From NCBI RefSeq assembly GCF_004919105.1, contig NZ_STGK01000004.1, forward strand, positions 1-64,000: a stretch of DNA of 64,000 nucleotides, written 5' to 3'. Shown in pieces: positions 11,016 through 24,256 of the stretch. The notes under the pieces are model-generated. The model ran no database searches. It had not been told where the DNA came from and saw only the letters and a list, made by a program, of their open reading frames with translations. Made by a program: the position numbers and the translations under genes. Positions within the stretch are counted from its first letter, which is position 1, and every line of letters begins with the position of its first letter. The stretch comes from Nocardioides sp. GY 10113. GTDB taxonomy: Bacteria > Actinomycetota > Actinomycetes > Propionibacteriales > Nocardioidaceae.

Positions 11016-12302
11016 TCACAGCCCCCTGGCGTTGCAGATCTTCTTGGTCAGGTCGTCGGTGCGGTCCTCGATCACGATGTCGTAGAGCTGCTCGGCGCGC
11101 TGGGTGTCGACCACGACGTCGCTGTAGCCGGAGCTGACGGCCTGGTAGCTCACCGGCAGCGTGCAGTTGGTGCCGCCGTCGCCGGTCGCCGAGGCCATGC
11201 CGAGCGCGAACCGGCCGGCGTCGATGACGCCCATGCCCTCGCCGACCGCGATCGCTCCCGGCGCGGCGAGGTTGAGGCGCCAGTAGCGGACCGGGTTGAG
11301 CACCGTCCACGGCGAGGCGACCTTCGAGCCGATCGCGCCGATCACCTCGCGCTGGCGGCGGACCCGGGCGAAGTCGTCGTTGGAGTCGCCGAAGGAGGCG
11401 TGCCGGGACCGCGCGTAGCCGAGCGCCGTGGGGCCGTCGGCCTCCTGGCAGCCGCTCGTGACGTTCAGGTTCGCCTGCTTGTCCTTGATCGCCTGCTTCG
11501 GGCAGATCTCCACGCCGCCGACCGCGTCGACGATGTCGACGAACCCCGCGAACCCGATCTCGACGTAGTGGTCGATCCGGATCCCGGTGTTCTGCTCCAG
11601 GGTCTGGGTCAGCAGCGCGGGGCCGCCGGTGGCGAACGCCGCGTTGACCTTCGAGGTGCCGCGGCCCGGGATCTCCATCAGCGTGTCGCGCGGGATCGAG
11701 ATCAGCGTGTCCGGGCCGGCGCCCGTGTGCAGCAGCAGGATCGAGTCGGTGCGGGCCGCCCCGGCATCGCCGCCGGTGCCCAGCGCCTTGCGCTCCTCCG
11801 CCGTCAGGTCGCCGCGGGAGTCGCTGCCGACGATCAGGTACGTCGTCCCCGGCTGGTCCTCGGGGCGGTCGCCGTCGGGGGAGAAGGCGATCTTGTCGAC
11901 CTTGCTCCAGGCGAAGAAGGGCACGGCGACCAGGTAGACCAGCCACAGCACGAACAGGGCCAGCAGCAGCCGGATCCAGCGCCGCGGGCGGGCCCAGCCG
12001 CTGCGGGAGCGGCCCGTGCGCGCCGGCGGCTGCTGCGGCGGGCGGGTCGGGGCGGGCCGGCCGGGCGGCGGGGTGTCCCCGGGGGTGCCACCCGGGGCGG
12101 CTCCGCGGCCGCCGGGCCGGGGCTGCTGGGGCAGCAGCATCGTCGGGTCGGGGCGCTCCTCGGCCGGCCGGGGCGTCGTGGGTCGCGGAGTCGTCTTGCG
12201 CGGCGCCGTGGGCTGCCCGCCGCCCTGCTGTTGACCGTAGAGCCAGTCGAACTCCGAGCCGCCCTCGTCGCCCCCGTCGCCGCGGGTGCCGTTGCCTGCC
12301 AT
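11016..12302 (-). CDS. LCP (LytR-CpsA-Psr) family glycopolymer transferase
   Basis: 428 residues from ATG at 12302, supported by a TACCGT -10 box placed 8 nt upstream (leaderless). About 110 residues of cytosolic, Pro/Gly/Arg-rich sequence precede one transmembrane segment (IRLLLALFVLWLVYLVAVPF). The extracellular LCP domain follows, with YLIVGSDSRGD, DSILLLHTG, the phosphate-binding SIPRDTLMEIP, SKVNAAFATGG, and GYARSRH with the family arginines. LCP enzymes move polyprenyl-linked glycopolymers onto peptidoglycan. One of two LCP genes near the galactan locus, so a galactan ligase role is possible but unproven. Confidence 0.93.
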   Translation of the reverse strand: MAGNGTRGDGGDEGGSEFDWLYGQQQGGGQPTAPRKTTPRPTTPRPAEERPDPTMLLPQQPRPGGRGAAPGGTPGDTPPPGRPAPTRPPQQPPARTGRSRSGWARPRRWIRLLLALFVLWLVYLVAVPFFAWSKVDKIAFSPDGDRPEDQPGTTYLIVGSDSRGDLTAEERKALGTGGDAGAARTDSILLLHTGAGPDTLISIPRDTLMEIPGRGTSKVNAAFATGGPALLTQTLEQNTGIRIDHYVEIGFAGFVDIVDAVGGVEICPKQAIKDKQANLNVTSGCQEADGPTALGYARSRHASFGDSNDDFARVRRQREVIGAIGSKVASPWTVLNPVRYWRLNLAAPGAIAVGEGMGVIDAGRFALGMASATGDGGTNCTLPVSYQAVSSGYSDVVVDTQRAEQLYDIVIEDRTDDLTKKICNARGL

Positions 12303-12310
12303 GGGGCCAG

Positions 12311-12316
12311 ACGGTA
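12311..12316 (-). promoter_or_regulatory. -10 box of the LCP gene (leaderless)
   Basis: TACCGT on the minus strand, 8 nt before the ATG at 12302, inside the 23-nt gap to the neighbouring gene. It makes the LCP-hydratase pair a separate transcription unit. Confidence 0.5.
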
Positions 12317-12325
12317 CCGGGCGGA

Positions 12326-12733
12326 TCAGTCCGCCGCCGGCCGGCCCGCGCGGTCGCCGGTGGCGCGCCGCTTCGCCTCGGCCCACGGGAGGCGGGCGCG
12401 CACGGTGGCACCGCTGGGCGCGGAGGGGTGCGCCTTGGCCCAGGCGGCGTAGTCGGCGAAGCTCCCCGACGCGCCCGGCGCGAGGGCGGCCAGGTAGGAG
12501 GCCACGTGGGCGACCAGCTCCTCCTCGCTCCAGGTGGCGCGTCGGGCCGAGGGCTCGTTGGTGGGCAGCCCGGCGGCCGCGCAGGCGGCGCGCCAGGTCC
12601 CGAAGCGGCGGATGATCCAGGCCACCGACGGCCCGCCGGCTCCGGCACGGTGGCGCTCGTAGGCGGCGGTGCTCAGCGGGCGGTCGGGCTCGGCCGCGCC
12701 GCGCAGCGCGTCGAGCAGGTCGCGATCCTCCAT
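12326..12733 (-). CDS. Small protein with homing-endonuclease-associated (HNH_repeat) helices
   Basis: 135 residues from ATG at 12733; a GTG at 12751 is an alternative start. Two copies of the short helical DNA-binding repeat found beside HNH homing endonucleases appear: STAAYERHRAGAGGPSVAWI with IIRRFGTWRAACAAAGL, and a weaker FADYAAWAKAHPSAPSGATV with LPWAEAKRR. No nuclease motif (HNH, LAGLIDADG, GIY-YIG) is present. It may be a stand-alone sequence-specific DNA-binding protein. Divergent from the thioesterase gene. Confidence 0.65.
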   Translation of the reverse strand: MEDRDLLDALRGAAEPDRPLSTAAYERHRAGAGGPSVAWIIRRFGTWRAACAAAGLPTNEPSARRATWSEEELVAHVASYLAALAPGASGSFADYAAWAKAHPSAPSGATVRARLPWAEAKRRATGDRAGRPAAD

Positions 12734-12798
12734 GGGGTGATCATCGCCCACCGGCGGCGCCGCCGGCGGTCGGGGCGCGCGGCGAGCGCCGAGCCGGG

Positions 12799-12804
12799 TA
12801 CGTT
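12799..12804 (+). promoter_or_regulatory. -10 box of the thioesterase gene (leaderless)
   Basis: TACGTT ends 6 nt before the GTG start at 12811. Confidence 0.5.
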
Positions 12805-12810
12805 CAGCGG

Positions 12811-13338
12811 GTGTCCGAGAACCCCGCCCCCGACCTGGTCGCCGCGCTCCCGCCCTCCTACTCGCGGATCGAGCTGGCGACGGTCACCGCGCGGACCCAG
12901 GCGAACCTGCTGGGCAACATCCACGGCGGCGAGATCGTGAAGCTCGCCGACTCCACCGCCGGAGTGGTCGCCCAGCGGCACAGCGGGGGTCCGGCGGTCA
13001 CCGCGGCGCTGGACGAGATGTCCTTCCGGGCGCCGGTCCGGGTGGGCGACATCGTGCGGACCCGGGCCCAGGTCAACGGCGTGGGCAGCTCCTCGATGGA
13101 GATCGGCGTCCGGATCGAGACCCAGCCGTGGGACGACGCCTCGACCGAGTTCCTGCACGTCGGGTCGGCGTACTTCCTCTTCGTCGCCATCGACACGGCG
13201 GGCCACCCGCGGCCCGTCCCGGGGCTGGCCCCGGAGACCGCGGACGACGAGCGTCGGATGCGGGAGGCGCAGATCCGTCGCGAGCACCGGATCGCGCGGC
13301 GCGCGGCGATCGAGGCGGGCCGACTCAGCCAGGCGTAG
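12811..13338 (+). CDS. Hotdog-fold acyl-CoA thioesterase
   Basis: 175 residues from GTG at 12811. It has the single-hotdog acyl-CoA hydrolase signature: ANLLGNIHGGEIVKLADSTA with the HGG turn at the start of the central helix, then TAALDEMSFRAPVRVGDIV. The C-terminal 40 residues are a charged helix (ETADDERRMREAQIRREHR) typical of the BFIT/YciA-type branch. The reaction is hydrolysis of acyl-CoA to free acid and CoA in the cytosol; chain length is unknown. The last 14 nt overlap the convergent LysR gene. Confidence 0.88.
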   Translation: MSENPAPDLVAALPPSYSRIELATVTARTQANLLGNIHGGEIVKLADSTAGVVAQRHSGGPAVTAALDEMSFRAPVRVGDIVRTRAQVNGVGSSSMEIGVRIETQPWDDASTEFLHVGSAYFLFVAIDTAGHPRPVPGLAPETADDERRMREAQIRREHRIARRAAIEAGRLSQA

Positions 13339-14209
13339 CCGCGATGAGCGCCTGGGCGACGGCCTCGACCGCCACCGGTCGGGGCGGCGCGCCGTAGGAG
13401 GAGAGCCGGACCTGCCGCGCGGCGCCCGCCAGGGGCTCGCAGGCGATGTCGGGATGCCGGTGGGCGCGCAGCGCCAGGCCGGGCAGCACGGTCACGCCGA
13501 CGCCGCCGGCGACCAGGGATTGCACGGCGACGTAGTCGTCGCTGGCGAAGGCGATCCGCGGGGCGAACCCGGCGACCTCGCACAGGGCCAGCAGCTCGGC
13601 GCGGCATCGCTCGCAGCCGGTGATCCAGCGGCGCTCGGCGAGGTGGCCGAGGCCGTCGCGGCGCGCGCCGGCGAGGTCCGCGCCGTCGCCGGCGACCAGG
13701 TAGAGCGGATCGTCGAACAGCGGGGTGGAGGAGACGCCGTCGACGTCGCGGTGGCCGGGGTAGGCGAAGGTCAGCGCCAGGTCGACCTCGCCGGCGCGCA
13801 GCAGCTCCGCGGCCTCCGGCGGCTCGGCCTCCACCAGGTCCAGCGTCAGGTCCGGGTGACGGTCGGCGAGGTGCGCGATCGCGGTGGGGACCAGGGTCGC
13901 CGCCGCCGAGGGGAACGCGGCCAGCCGTACGTGCCCGGCGCGCAGCTGGGTGGCGGCGGCCAGCTCGGCCTCGGCCCGCTCGAGCAGGCCGAGGATCTCC
14001 TCGCCGCGACGTGCCAGCCGCTGGCCGTCCCCGGTCAGCCGCACCCCGCGGCCGACCCGCTGGAGCAGCACGCTGCCGGTCTCGGCCTCGAGCCGGCGCA
14101 GGTGGTGGGAGACGGTCGGCTGCCCGTAGTGCAGCGATGCGGCCGCGGCGGAGACGCTGCCGGTGCGGTGGACCGCGACCAGCGCCTCGAGTCGGCGTAC
14201 GTCGATCAC
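13325..14209 (-). CDS. LysR-family transcriptional regulator
   Basis: 294 residues from GTG at 14209. That start is chosen because a TATCGT -10 box lies exactly 6 nt upstream; an ATG at 14224 is inside the box. The N-terminal winged helix is standard (IDVRRLEALVAVHRTGSVSA, then ASLHYGQPTVSHHLRRLEAE) and is followed by a two-lobed effector domain ending in GGVGVTVLPGLAL. It is transcribed away from the threonine-dehydratase-like gene with an 85-bp gap, the usual arrangement in which a LysR protein controls its divergent neighbour. A TCGA-N5-TCGA motif in the gap might be its operator (weak). Confidence 0.92.
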   Translation of the reverse strand: MIDVRRLEALVAVHRTGSVSAAAASLHYGQPTVSHHLRRLEAETGSVLLQRVGRGVRLTGDGQRLARRGEEILGLLERAEAELAAATQLRAGHVRLAAFPSAAATLVPTAIAHLADRHPDLTLDLVEAEPPEAAELLRAGEVDLALTFAYPGHRDVDGVSSTPLFDDPLYLVAGDGADLAGARRDGLGHLAERRWITGCERCRAELLALCEVAGFAPRIAFASDDYVAVQSLVAGGVGVTVLPGLALRAHRHPDIACEPLAGAARQVRLSSYGAPPRPVAVEAVAQALIAATPG

Positions 14210-14215
14210 GCCCCG

Positions 14216-14221
14216 ACGATA
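14216..14221 (-). promoter_or_regulatory. -10 box of the LysR gene (leaderless)
   Basis: TATCGT on the minus strand, 6 nt before the GTG at 14209. Confidence 0.5.
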
Positions 14222-14294
14222 CATCGACAGCATCGAACGAATCGAGCGAGAAGAACTATTGGACCGATGGACGAGCGGCGGCGAGCATGGTGGT

Positions 14295-15368
14295 GTGCAG
14301 CTCCTCGACCGTGACCCCGCCGCCCGACCGACCGCGACTCGCGCCCCGAGTCCGAGTCCGGGCCCGAGCCCGAGTCCGAGTCCGGGCCCGGGCCTGACGT
14401 TCGCGGCGGTCGAGGTCGCCGCGAAGGTGGTGGCCGCCGCGCTCGACGCCACCCCGCTGGTCGGGCACCCGCTGCTCGATCGGGCGGTCGGCGCCGAGGT
14501 CCTGGTCAAGCACGAGCACGTGCTGCCCACCGGCTCGTTCAAGGTGCGCGGCGGCGTCCACCTGGCCGCCACACTGACGCCGGCCGAGCGCGCCAGCGGC
14601 CTGGTCACCACCTCGACCGGCAACCACGCGCAGTCCGTGGCCACCGCGGCCCGCCTGGCCGGCGTGGAGGCCACGGTGGTGATGCCCGAGTCGGCGCCGC
14701 GGGTGAAGCGGGAGGCGGTCGAGGCCCTCGGGGCGCGGGTGGTGATCCATGGCGCGGGCCTCGGTGACGCCGCGGCCCACGCGCGCGCCCTCGCCGCGCC
14801 GGGCTGCTACGTCGACCCGACCGATGCCCGGATCGTCCTGGGGCACGCCACGCTCTACCTCGAGCTGTTCCGTGCGCGGCCGGACCTGGCGGCCGTCTAC
14901 GTCCCGATCGGCAGCGGTACCGGTGCTGCCGGCGCCTGCCTGGTCCGCGACGTCCTGGCGCCCGACTGTGCGGTGATCGGCGTCCAGTCCGAGGCCGCGC
15001 CGGCGGTCTGGCGCTCCTGGCGCAGCGGCGCGGTGGAGGTCGCGCCCGCGCACACCCGTGCCTCCGGGCTGGCCACGACGGCCGGCTACCCGTCGACGCT
15101 CGGTCTGCTGCGGGCCGGCCTCTCGGACTTCCTGCTGGTCTCCGACGACGACATCGACGCGGCGGCGCGGTTGCTCGCGACCCGCGCGCACACCCTGGCC
15201 GAGGGGGCGGGCGCGGCGGCGCTGGCCGGGCTGGTCGCCGACCGTGCCACGACCGCCGAGGCTGGGCCCGCGGTCCGTGCCCGCGCCGCCGCAGCCGGGC
15301 CGGTCGCGGTGGTCTGCACCGGGGGCAACGCGTCCGCGGAGGAGATCGCGCGTCTCGCCGTCGCCTGA
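14295..15368 (+). CDS. Threonine/serine dehydratase-like PLP enzyme
   Basis: About 357 residues; GTG 14295 is the first in-frame start beyond the LysR promoter, but no ribosome-binding site is clear. The catalytic part begins near LTFAAVEVAAKVV and shows the fold-type-II PLP features: TGSFKVRGG with the Schiff-base lysine, TTSTGNHAQSVA, the glycine loop VPIGSGTGAAGA and the C-terminal VCTGGNAS that contacts the pyridine nitrogen. This is the threonine dehydratase/serine racemase group, which deaminates hydroxy-amino acids to 2-oxoacids. No regulatory ACT domain is present. A 24-bp repeat encodes a Ser-Pro tract just before the enzyme domain. Probably regulated by the divergent LysR. Confidence 0.85.
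   Translation: MQLLDRDPAARPTATRAPSPSPGPSPSPSPGPGLTFAAVEVAAKVVAAALDATPLVGHPLLDRAVGAEVLVKHEHVLPTGSFKVRGGVHLAATLTPAERASGLVTTSTGNHAQSVATAARLAGVEATVVMPESAPRVKREAVEALGARVVIHGAGLGDAAAHARALAAPGCYVDPTDARIVLGHATLYLELFRARPDLAAVYVPIGSGTGAAGACLVRDVLAPDCAVIGVQSEAAPAVWRSWRSGAVEVAPAHTRASGLATTAGYPSTLGLLRAGLSDFLLVSDDDIDAAARLLATRAHTLAEGAGAAALAGLVADRATTAEAGPAVRARAAAAGPVAVVCTGGNASAEEIARLAVA
14347..14394 (+). repeat. 24-bp tandem repeat at the start of the dehydratase gene
   Basis: Two adjacent 24-bp units (14347-14370 and 14371-14394) differ at one base; each is itself built from cgagtc/cgggcc hexamers. It encodes a Pro-Ser-Gly tract (PSPSPGPSPSPSPGPG). Confidence 0.85.
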
Positions 15369-15487
15369 GGTGCCCGGGCCCGGGTGAGAGGTCGGCGACG
15401 CCGCTCCTGCGGCGCGTCGCCGCCGCTGTGGCGGGTGTGGCTGGTGATATTGGTGCACTGCGCCCTTCCCCAGCAGGAGAATCATCC

Positions 15488-16957
15488 ATGAACGACCGCC
15501 CCGCCGGGTCCACCGGATCCGTCCTCGACGACAGCGCCGCCGGCGGCCTCGACGAGCGCGCCGCCCGGGTGCGCTTCCGGCGGGCGCTCACCCTGATGGG
15601 GTTCACCCTGGTCGCGCCCGGTTCGGCCCAGCTCGTGGCCGGCAACCGCAAGGTCGGTCGGGTGGCGCTGTGGATCTGGCTCGGCGTGTGGGCCGCGGTG
15701 CTGCTCTTCGCGGTGATCAGCCTGCTCGACCACAAGGTCGCCTATCGGATGGCCTTCAACAGCGACCTGCTGCTGGTGCTCCGGCTCGGTCTGTTCCTCG
15801 GCGCGATCGGTTGGGCAGCGCTGTTCATGGACGCCTGGCGGATCGGCCAGCCGCTGTCGCTGCGGATGCCGCACCGGCGCGCGGTGGTCGGGGTCAACGG
15901 GCTGCTCTGCTTCGGCGTCGCCGGCTCGCTGCTCTTCGGAGCCCACCTGGTCGGCGTCCAGCGCGACCTGGCGGTCGCGCTGTTCGGTGACGGCGAGGTC
16001 ACCGACGCCAGCCACGGCCGCTACAACATCCTGCTGCTCGGCGGCGACTCGGGCGCCGGGCGCTGGGGCCTGCGCCCGGACTCGATGACGGTCGCCTCGA
16101 TCGACGAGGTCACCGGCAAGACGGTGCTGATCGGGCTGCCGCGCAACATGGAGAACTTCCCCTTCGCCGAGGGGTCGGTGATGGCGGAGCAGTTCCCGAA
16201 CGGCTTCGACTGCGACGACTGCTACCTCAACGGGGTCAGCACCTGGGCCGGCGACCACACCGACCTGTTCGAGGGCTCGGACAACCCCGGCACCGACGCC
16301 ACCATCATGGCGATCGAGGGGATCACCGGCCTGGACATCAACTACTGGGCGATGGTCAACCTCGACGGCTTCCGCGAGCTGGTCAACGCGATCGGCGGGA
16401 TCAAGCTCAACGTGCGCCAGGCGATCCCGGTCGGCGGTCTCGGCAGCGACGTGACCGGCTACATCGAGCCCGGCTTCCGCAAGCTCACCGGCTACCAGGC
16501 GCTCTGGTACGCCCGGGCCCGCGAGGGCTCGGACGACTACTCCCGCATGGCGCGCCAGAAGTGCGTGCTCAACGCGTTCCTGCAGCAGGTCAGCCCCGAG
16601 GCCGCGCTGACCAACTTCGAGTCCCTGGCCAAGGCCACCACCGGCATGTTCTCGACCGACCTGCCGGCCTCCGAGGTCGGCACCTTCATCGAGCTCGCCC
16701 TCAAGGCGCGCAACCAGAAGGTCTCGAGCGTCTCCCTCGTGCCGCCGAGGATCAACACCGCCGAGCCCGACATCGACCTGGTCCGCTCGATGGTCGCCGG
16801 CGCCATCGACCGCTCCGAGAACGGTGCACCGACGGGCACCGCCACGAAGGCCAAGAAGAAGGCGAAGAAGAGCCAGGTCGTCACCGGCGGCTCGGTCGGC
16901 TCCCGCGACAGCGGGTACGCCGCCAACGAGTCCGACGACCTCGCCAGCGCCTGCTAG
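15488..16957 (+). CDS. Multi-pass LCP-family glycopolymer transferase
   Basis: 489 residues from ATG at 15488, with AGGAGA 8 nt upstream. Unlike the first LCP protein it has four predicted membrane segments before the catalytic domain (from VALWIWLGVWAAVLLFAVI to LLCFGVAGSLLFGAHLV). The extracellular LCP domain has NILLLGGDSGAGR, DSMTVASID, IGLPRNMENFPF, a CDDC pair and GYQALWYARAREGSDDYSRM with the conserved arginines. The tail is Lys-rich (KAKKKAKKS) and ends in Cys. Such proteins attach polyprenyl-phosphate-linked glycans to peptidoglycan. It precedes the galactan locus. Confidence 0.92.
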   Translation: MNDRPAGSTGSVLDDSAAGGLDERAARVRFRRALTLMGFTLVAPGSAQLVAGNRKVGRVALWIWLGVWAAVLLFAVISLLDHKVAYRMAFNSDLLLVLRLGLFLGAIGWAALFMDAWRIGQPLSLRMPHRRAVVGVNGLLCFGVAGSLLFGAHLVGVQRDLAVALFGDGEVTDASHGRYNILLLGGDSGAGRWGLRPDSMTVASIDEVTGKTVLIGLPRNMENFPFAEGSVMAEQFPNGFDCDDCYLNGVSTWAGDHTDLFEGSDNPGTDATIMAIEGITGLDINYWAMVNLDGFRELVNAIGGIKLNVRQAIPVGGLGSDVTGYIEPGFRKLTGYQALWYARAREGSDDYSRMARQKCVLNAFLQQVSPEAALTNFESLAKATTGMFSTDLPASEVGTFIELALKARNQKVSSVSLVPPRINTAEPDIDLVRSMVAGAIDRSENGAPTGTATKAKKKAKKSQVVTGGSVGSRDSGYAANESDDLASAC

Positions 16958-16967
16958 CCCCGATGGG

Positions 16968-17003
16968 CCGAGCGGTCGCTCCTGCGTCGCTCCCCGCGCT
17001 CGG
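16968..17003. terminator. Inverted repeat between convergent LCP and IMPase-family genes
   Basis: CCGAGCG (16968-16974) pairs with CGCTCGG (16997-17003). The 12-mer ATGGGCCGAGCG that starts it recurs right after ahcY at 51656. Confidence 0.45.
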
Positions 17004-17009
17004 GATCTC

Positions 17010-17786
17010 CTAGGACAGGGGGCCCGACGCCAGCGCGGCCACCACGGCGTCGTACACCTCGGAGGAGCCGGCGGCGACCAGGCCGCCGCTCAGCGCGCGC
17101 GGGTTCCACGGCTCGCCGTCGTGGCGACCGATCCGCCCGCCGGCCTCGGTCAGGATCAGGCCGCCGGGCAGGTGGTCCCACGGCATGCTGCGGTTGTAGA
17201 GCAGGGCCGCTGCGTCGCCCGCGATCACGTGCGGGTAGTCCACGCCGCAGCACGCCCAGGAGAGCTCGAGCGTCCCCAGCCCGGCCAGGTCCTGCCCGAC
17301 CCAGAGCCGCCGGGCGGTCCGGTACGGCGCGTCGCCGGGGTCGGAGACCGAGAGGCGCTCGCCGTTGCGGGTGGCCCCCGCGCCGCGCTCGGCGACGTAG
17401 GCGACGTCGTGCTGCGGCTGCCAGATCCAGCCGCGGGTCACCTCGCCGGTGCGCACCTCGGCGACCATCACGGCGTGGTCGGGGGAGCCGTTCACGAAGT
17501 TCTTGGTGCCGTCGACGGGGTCGACGGTGAAGGCGTGGTCGGCGTGCGCGAACGCCTCCAGCAGGGACGGGTCGGCGGCCATCGCCTCCTCGCCCAGCAC
17601 CAGGGCGTCGGGGTAGGCGGAGCGCAGGGCGGCGGTGATCCGCAGCTCCGACTCGTGGTCGGCGACCGTCACCAGGTCGCCCGGGTTCTTCTCCGTGACC
17701 TGGTGCTCGGCCAGCGCCCGGAAGCGCGGGTTGATCACCTCGGCCGCGACGTCCTGGAGGAGCTCGAGCACGGCATGGGTGTCCAC
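17010..17786 (-). CDS. Inositol-monophosphatase-family phosphatase
   Basis: 258 residues from GTG at 17786, fixed by a TAGGTT -10 box 7 nt upstream. The metal-dependent phosphatase motifs are all present: GEEA near residue 70, DPVDGTKNFVNG with the metal aspartates, and the C-terminal WDHLPGGLILTEAGG. Family members hydrolyse inositol phosphate, histidinol phosphate, fructose 1,6-bisphosphate or PAP. A histidinol-phosphatase or inositol-phosphatase role is equally likely here. PAP hydrolysis would fit the sulfotransferase-like genes 8 kb away, but that is speculation. Confidence 0.88.
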   Translation of the reverse strand: MDTHAVLELLQDVAAEVINPRFRALAEHQVTEKNPGDLVTVADHESELRITAALRSAYPDALVLGEEAMAADPSLLEAFAHADHAFTVDPVDGTKNFVNGSPDHAVMVAEVRTGEVTRGWIWQPQHDVAYVAERGAGATRNGERLSVSDPGDAPYRTARRLWVGQDLAGLGTLELSWACCGVDYPHVIAGDAAALLYNRSMPWDHLPGGLILTEAGGRIGRHDGEPWNPRALSGGLVAAGSSEVYDAVVAALASGPLS

Positions 17787-17793
17787 GCGCCCC

Positions 17794-17799
17794 AACCTA
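17794..17799 (-). promoter_or_regulatory. -10 box of the IMPase-family gene (leaderless)
   Basis: TAGGTT on the minus strand, 7 nt before GTG 17786. Its outer base is also the first base of the inverted-repeat element at 17799. Confidence 0.5.
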
Positions 17800-17959
17800 G
17801 TGACCTGCACTTGGAATCCCCACCCCAGGTCGCACCCCGAGCACGCACCTCGCTGCGTTGGCAGAGCGTGAGGTACGCCCGGTGGCTCGGCGCTCCGCCG
17901 CCGTGCGATGCACGCACCCGGAGCACGACCCATGGCACGGATTCCAGGTGCAGGTCACT
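17799..17959. repeat. 161-bp element with 21-bp terminal inverted repeats (MITE-like)
   Basis: The first 21 bases (17799-17819, beginning AGTGACCTGCAC) and the last 21 (17939-17959, ending GTGCAGGTCACT) are reverse complements with one mismatch. The 119 bp between them have no gene. No clear target-site duplication is visible at the edges. It fills most of the divergent IMPase/glycosyltransferase gap. Confidence 0.7.
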
Positions 17960-18016
17960 CGTGTCCGGGGAGCGAGGGGCGCACGGCGGGTTTCGGTCGC
18001 GGGCCGGCGCGGACAG

Positions 18017-18022
18017 TAGGGT
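18017..18022 (+). promoter_or_regulatory. -10 box of the first glycosyltransferase gene (leaderless)
   Basis: TAGGGT, 7 nt before the GTG at 18030; start of the galactan-locus transcript. Confidence 0.5.
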
Positions 18023-18029
18023 GTCCGCC

Positions 18030-18946
18030 GTGCGGGTGCAGGCGGTGGTGGTGACCTACAACCGACTCGACCTCCTGCGGCGCCTGGTCGAGCGGCTGCG
18101 CTCGCTGGACGGGCTGGATCGGATCCTGGTGATCGACAACGCCTCGACCGATGGCACCGGCGACTGGCTGCGCGAGGCCGCCGCGGCCCACCCGGCCCTC
18201 GCGCACCGCACCCTGGAGCGCAACACCGGCGGCGCCGGCGGCTTCCACGACGGCCTGGAGTGGGCCCTCGAGGAGGGCGCCGACCTGGTCTGGCTGATGG
18301 ACGACGACGGTCTGCCCGCCCCCGACTGCCTGGACCTGCTGCTGGAGCGCGTGCAGCGCGACGGCCTGGAGTTCTGCGGCCCGGCGGTCGTCGCCGAGCA
18401 GGACCCCGAGCGGCTCTGCTTCCCCATCCGGCTTCCCGGCGGCACCCGGGTGGTGCACGCGATGGCCGACGTGGAGGCCGCCGGTGCCCGCAACGACGGG
18501 CTGATCGACGGGGTGGTGATCCCGTTCAACGGCGTGCTGGTCACCCGCGAGCTGGTCGAGCGGATGGGGCTGCCGCGCGCGGAGTTCTTCATCTGGGGCG
18601 ACGACGTCGAGTACCTGTGGCGCGCCGAGCGCGCGGGGGCCCGCATCGCCACGGTGGTCGAGGCCCGCTTCGCGCACCCCGCGACCGACGACCTCGGCAC
18701 GCCGATGATGTTCGGTCGCACGACCTACAACCACACGCCCAGCGACCTCAAGCACTACTGCATGGCCCGCAACAACGTGCTCAACCTGCGCGAGTACCGC
18801 GGCTGGGTGCACGTGCTGCTGTTCTGGGTGAAGACGGTCTGGTTCTACCTGTTCACCCGCCCGGCGCCGCCCCGGATCGCGCTCAGCGCGCGCGCCGGCG
18901 CCGCCGGCCTGCGCGGCGACTTCTCCGGCCACGAGCGGTACCTGTC

Positions 18947-18950
<4 letters not shown>
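18030..18950 (+). CDS. Family-2 glycosyltransferase, GlfT1-like
   Basis: 306 residues from GTG at 18030 (TAGGGT box 7 nt upstream). The GT-A fold is clear: VVVTYNRLDLLRRLV, VIDNASTDGTGDWL, RNTGGAGGFHDGL and the metal-binding LVWLMDDDG. The segment ERLCFPIRLPGG, then VIPFNGVLVTRELVERMGLP, FFIWGDDVEYLWRAERAGA and FAHP, is laid out as I recall for mycobacterial GlfT1, which adds the first galactofuranose residues to the galactan linker. A hydrophobic C-terminal helix (VLLFWVKTVWFYLF) may hold it at the membrane. Ends in a GTGA overlap with the next glycosyltransferase. Confidence 0.85.

Positions 18951-24248
<5,298 letters not shown>

Positions 24249-24256
<8 letters not shown>

Noticed and set aside
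10138..12648. 836-residue minus-strand frame covering two genes
   Set aside because: Only its last 291 residues are a real protein (enoyl-CoA hydratase); the rest is the LCP gene read out of frame.
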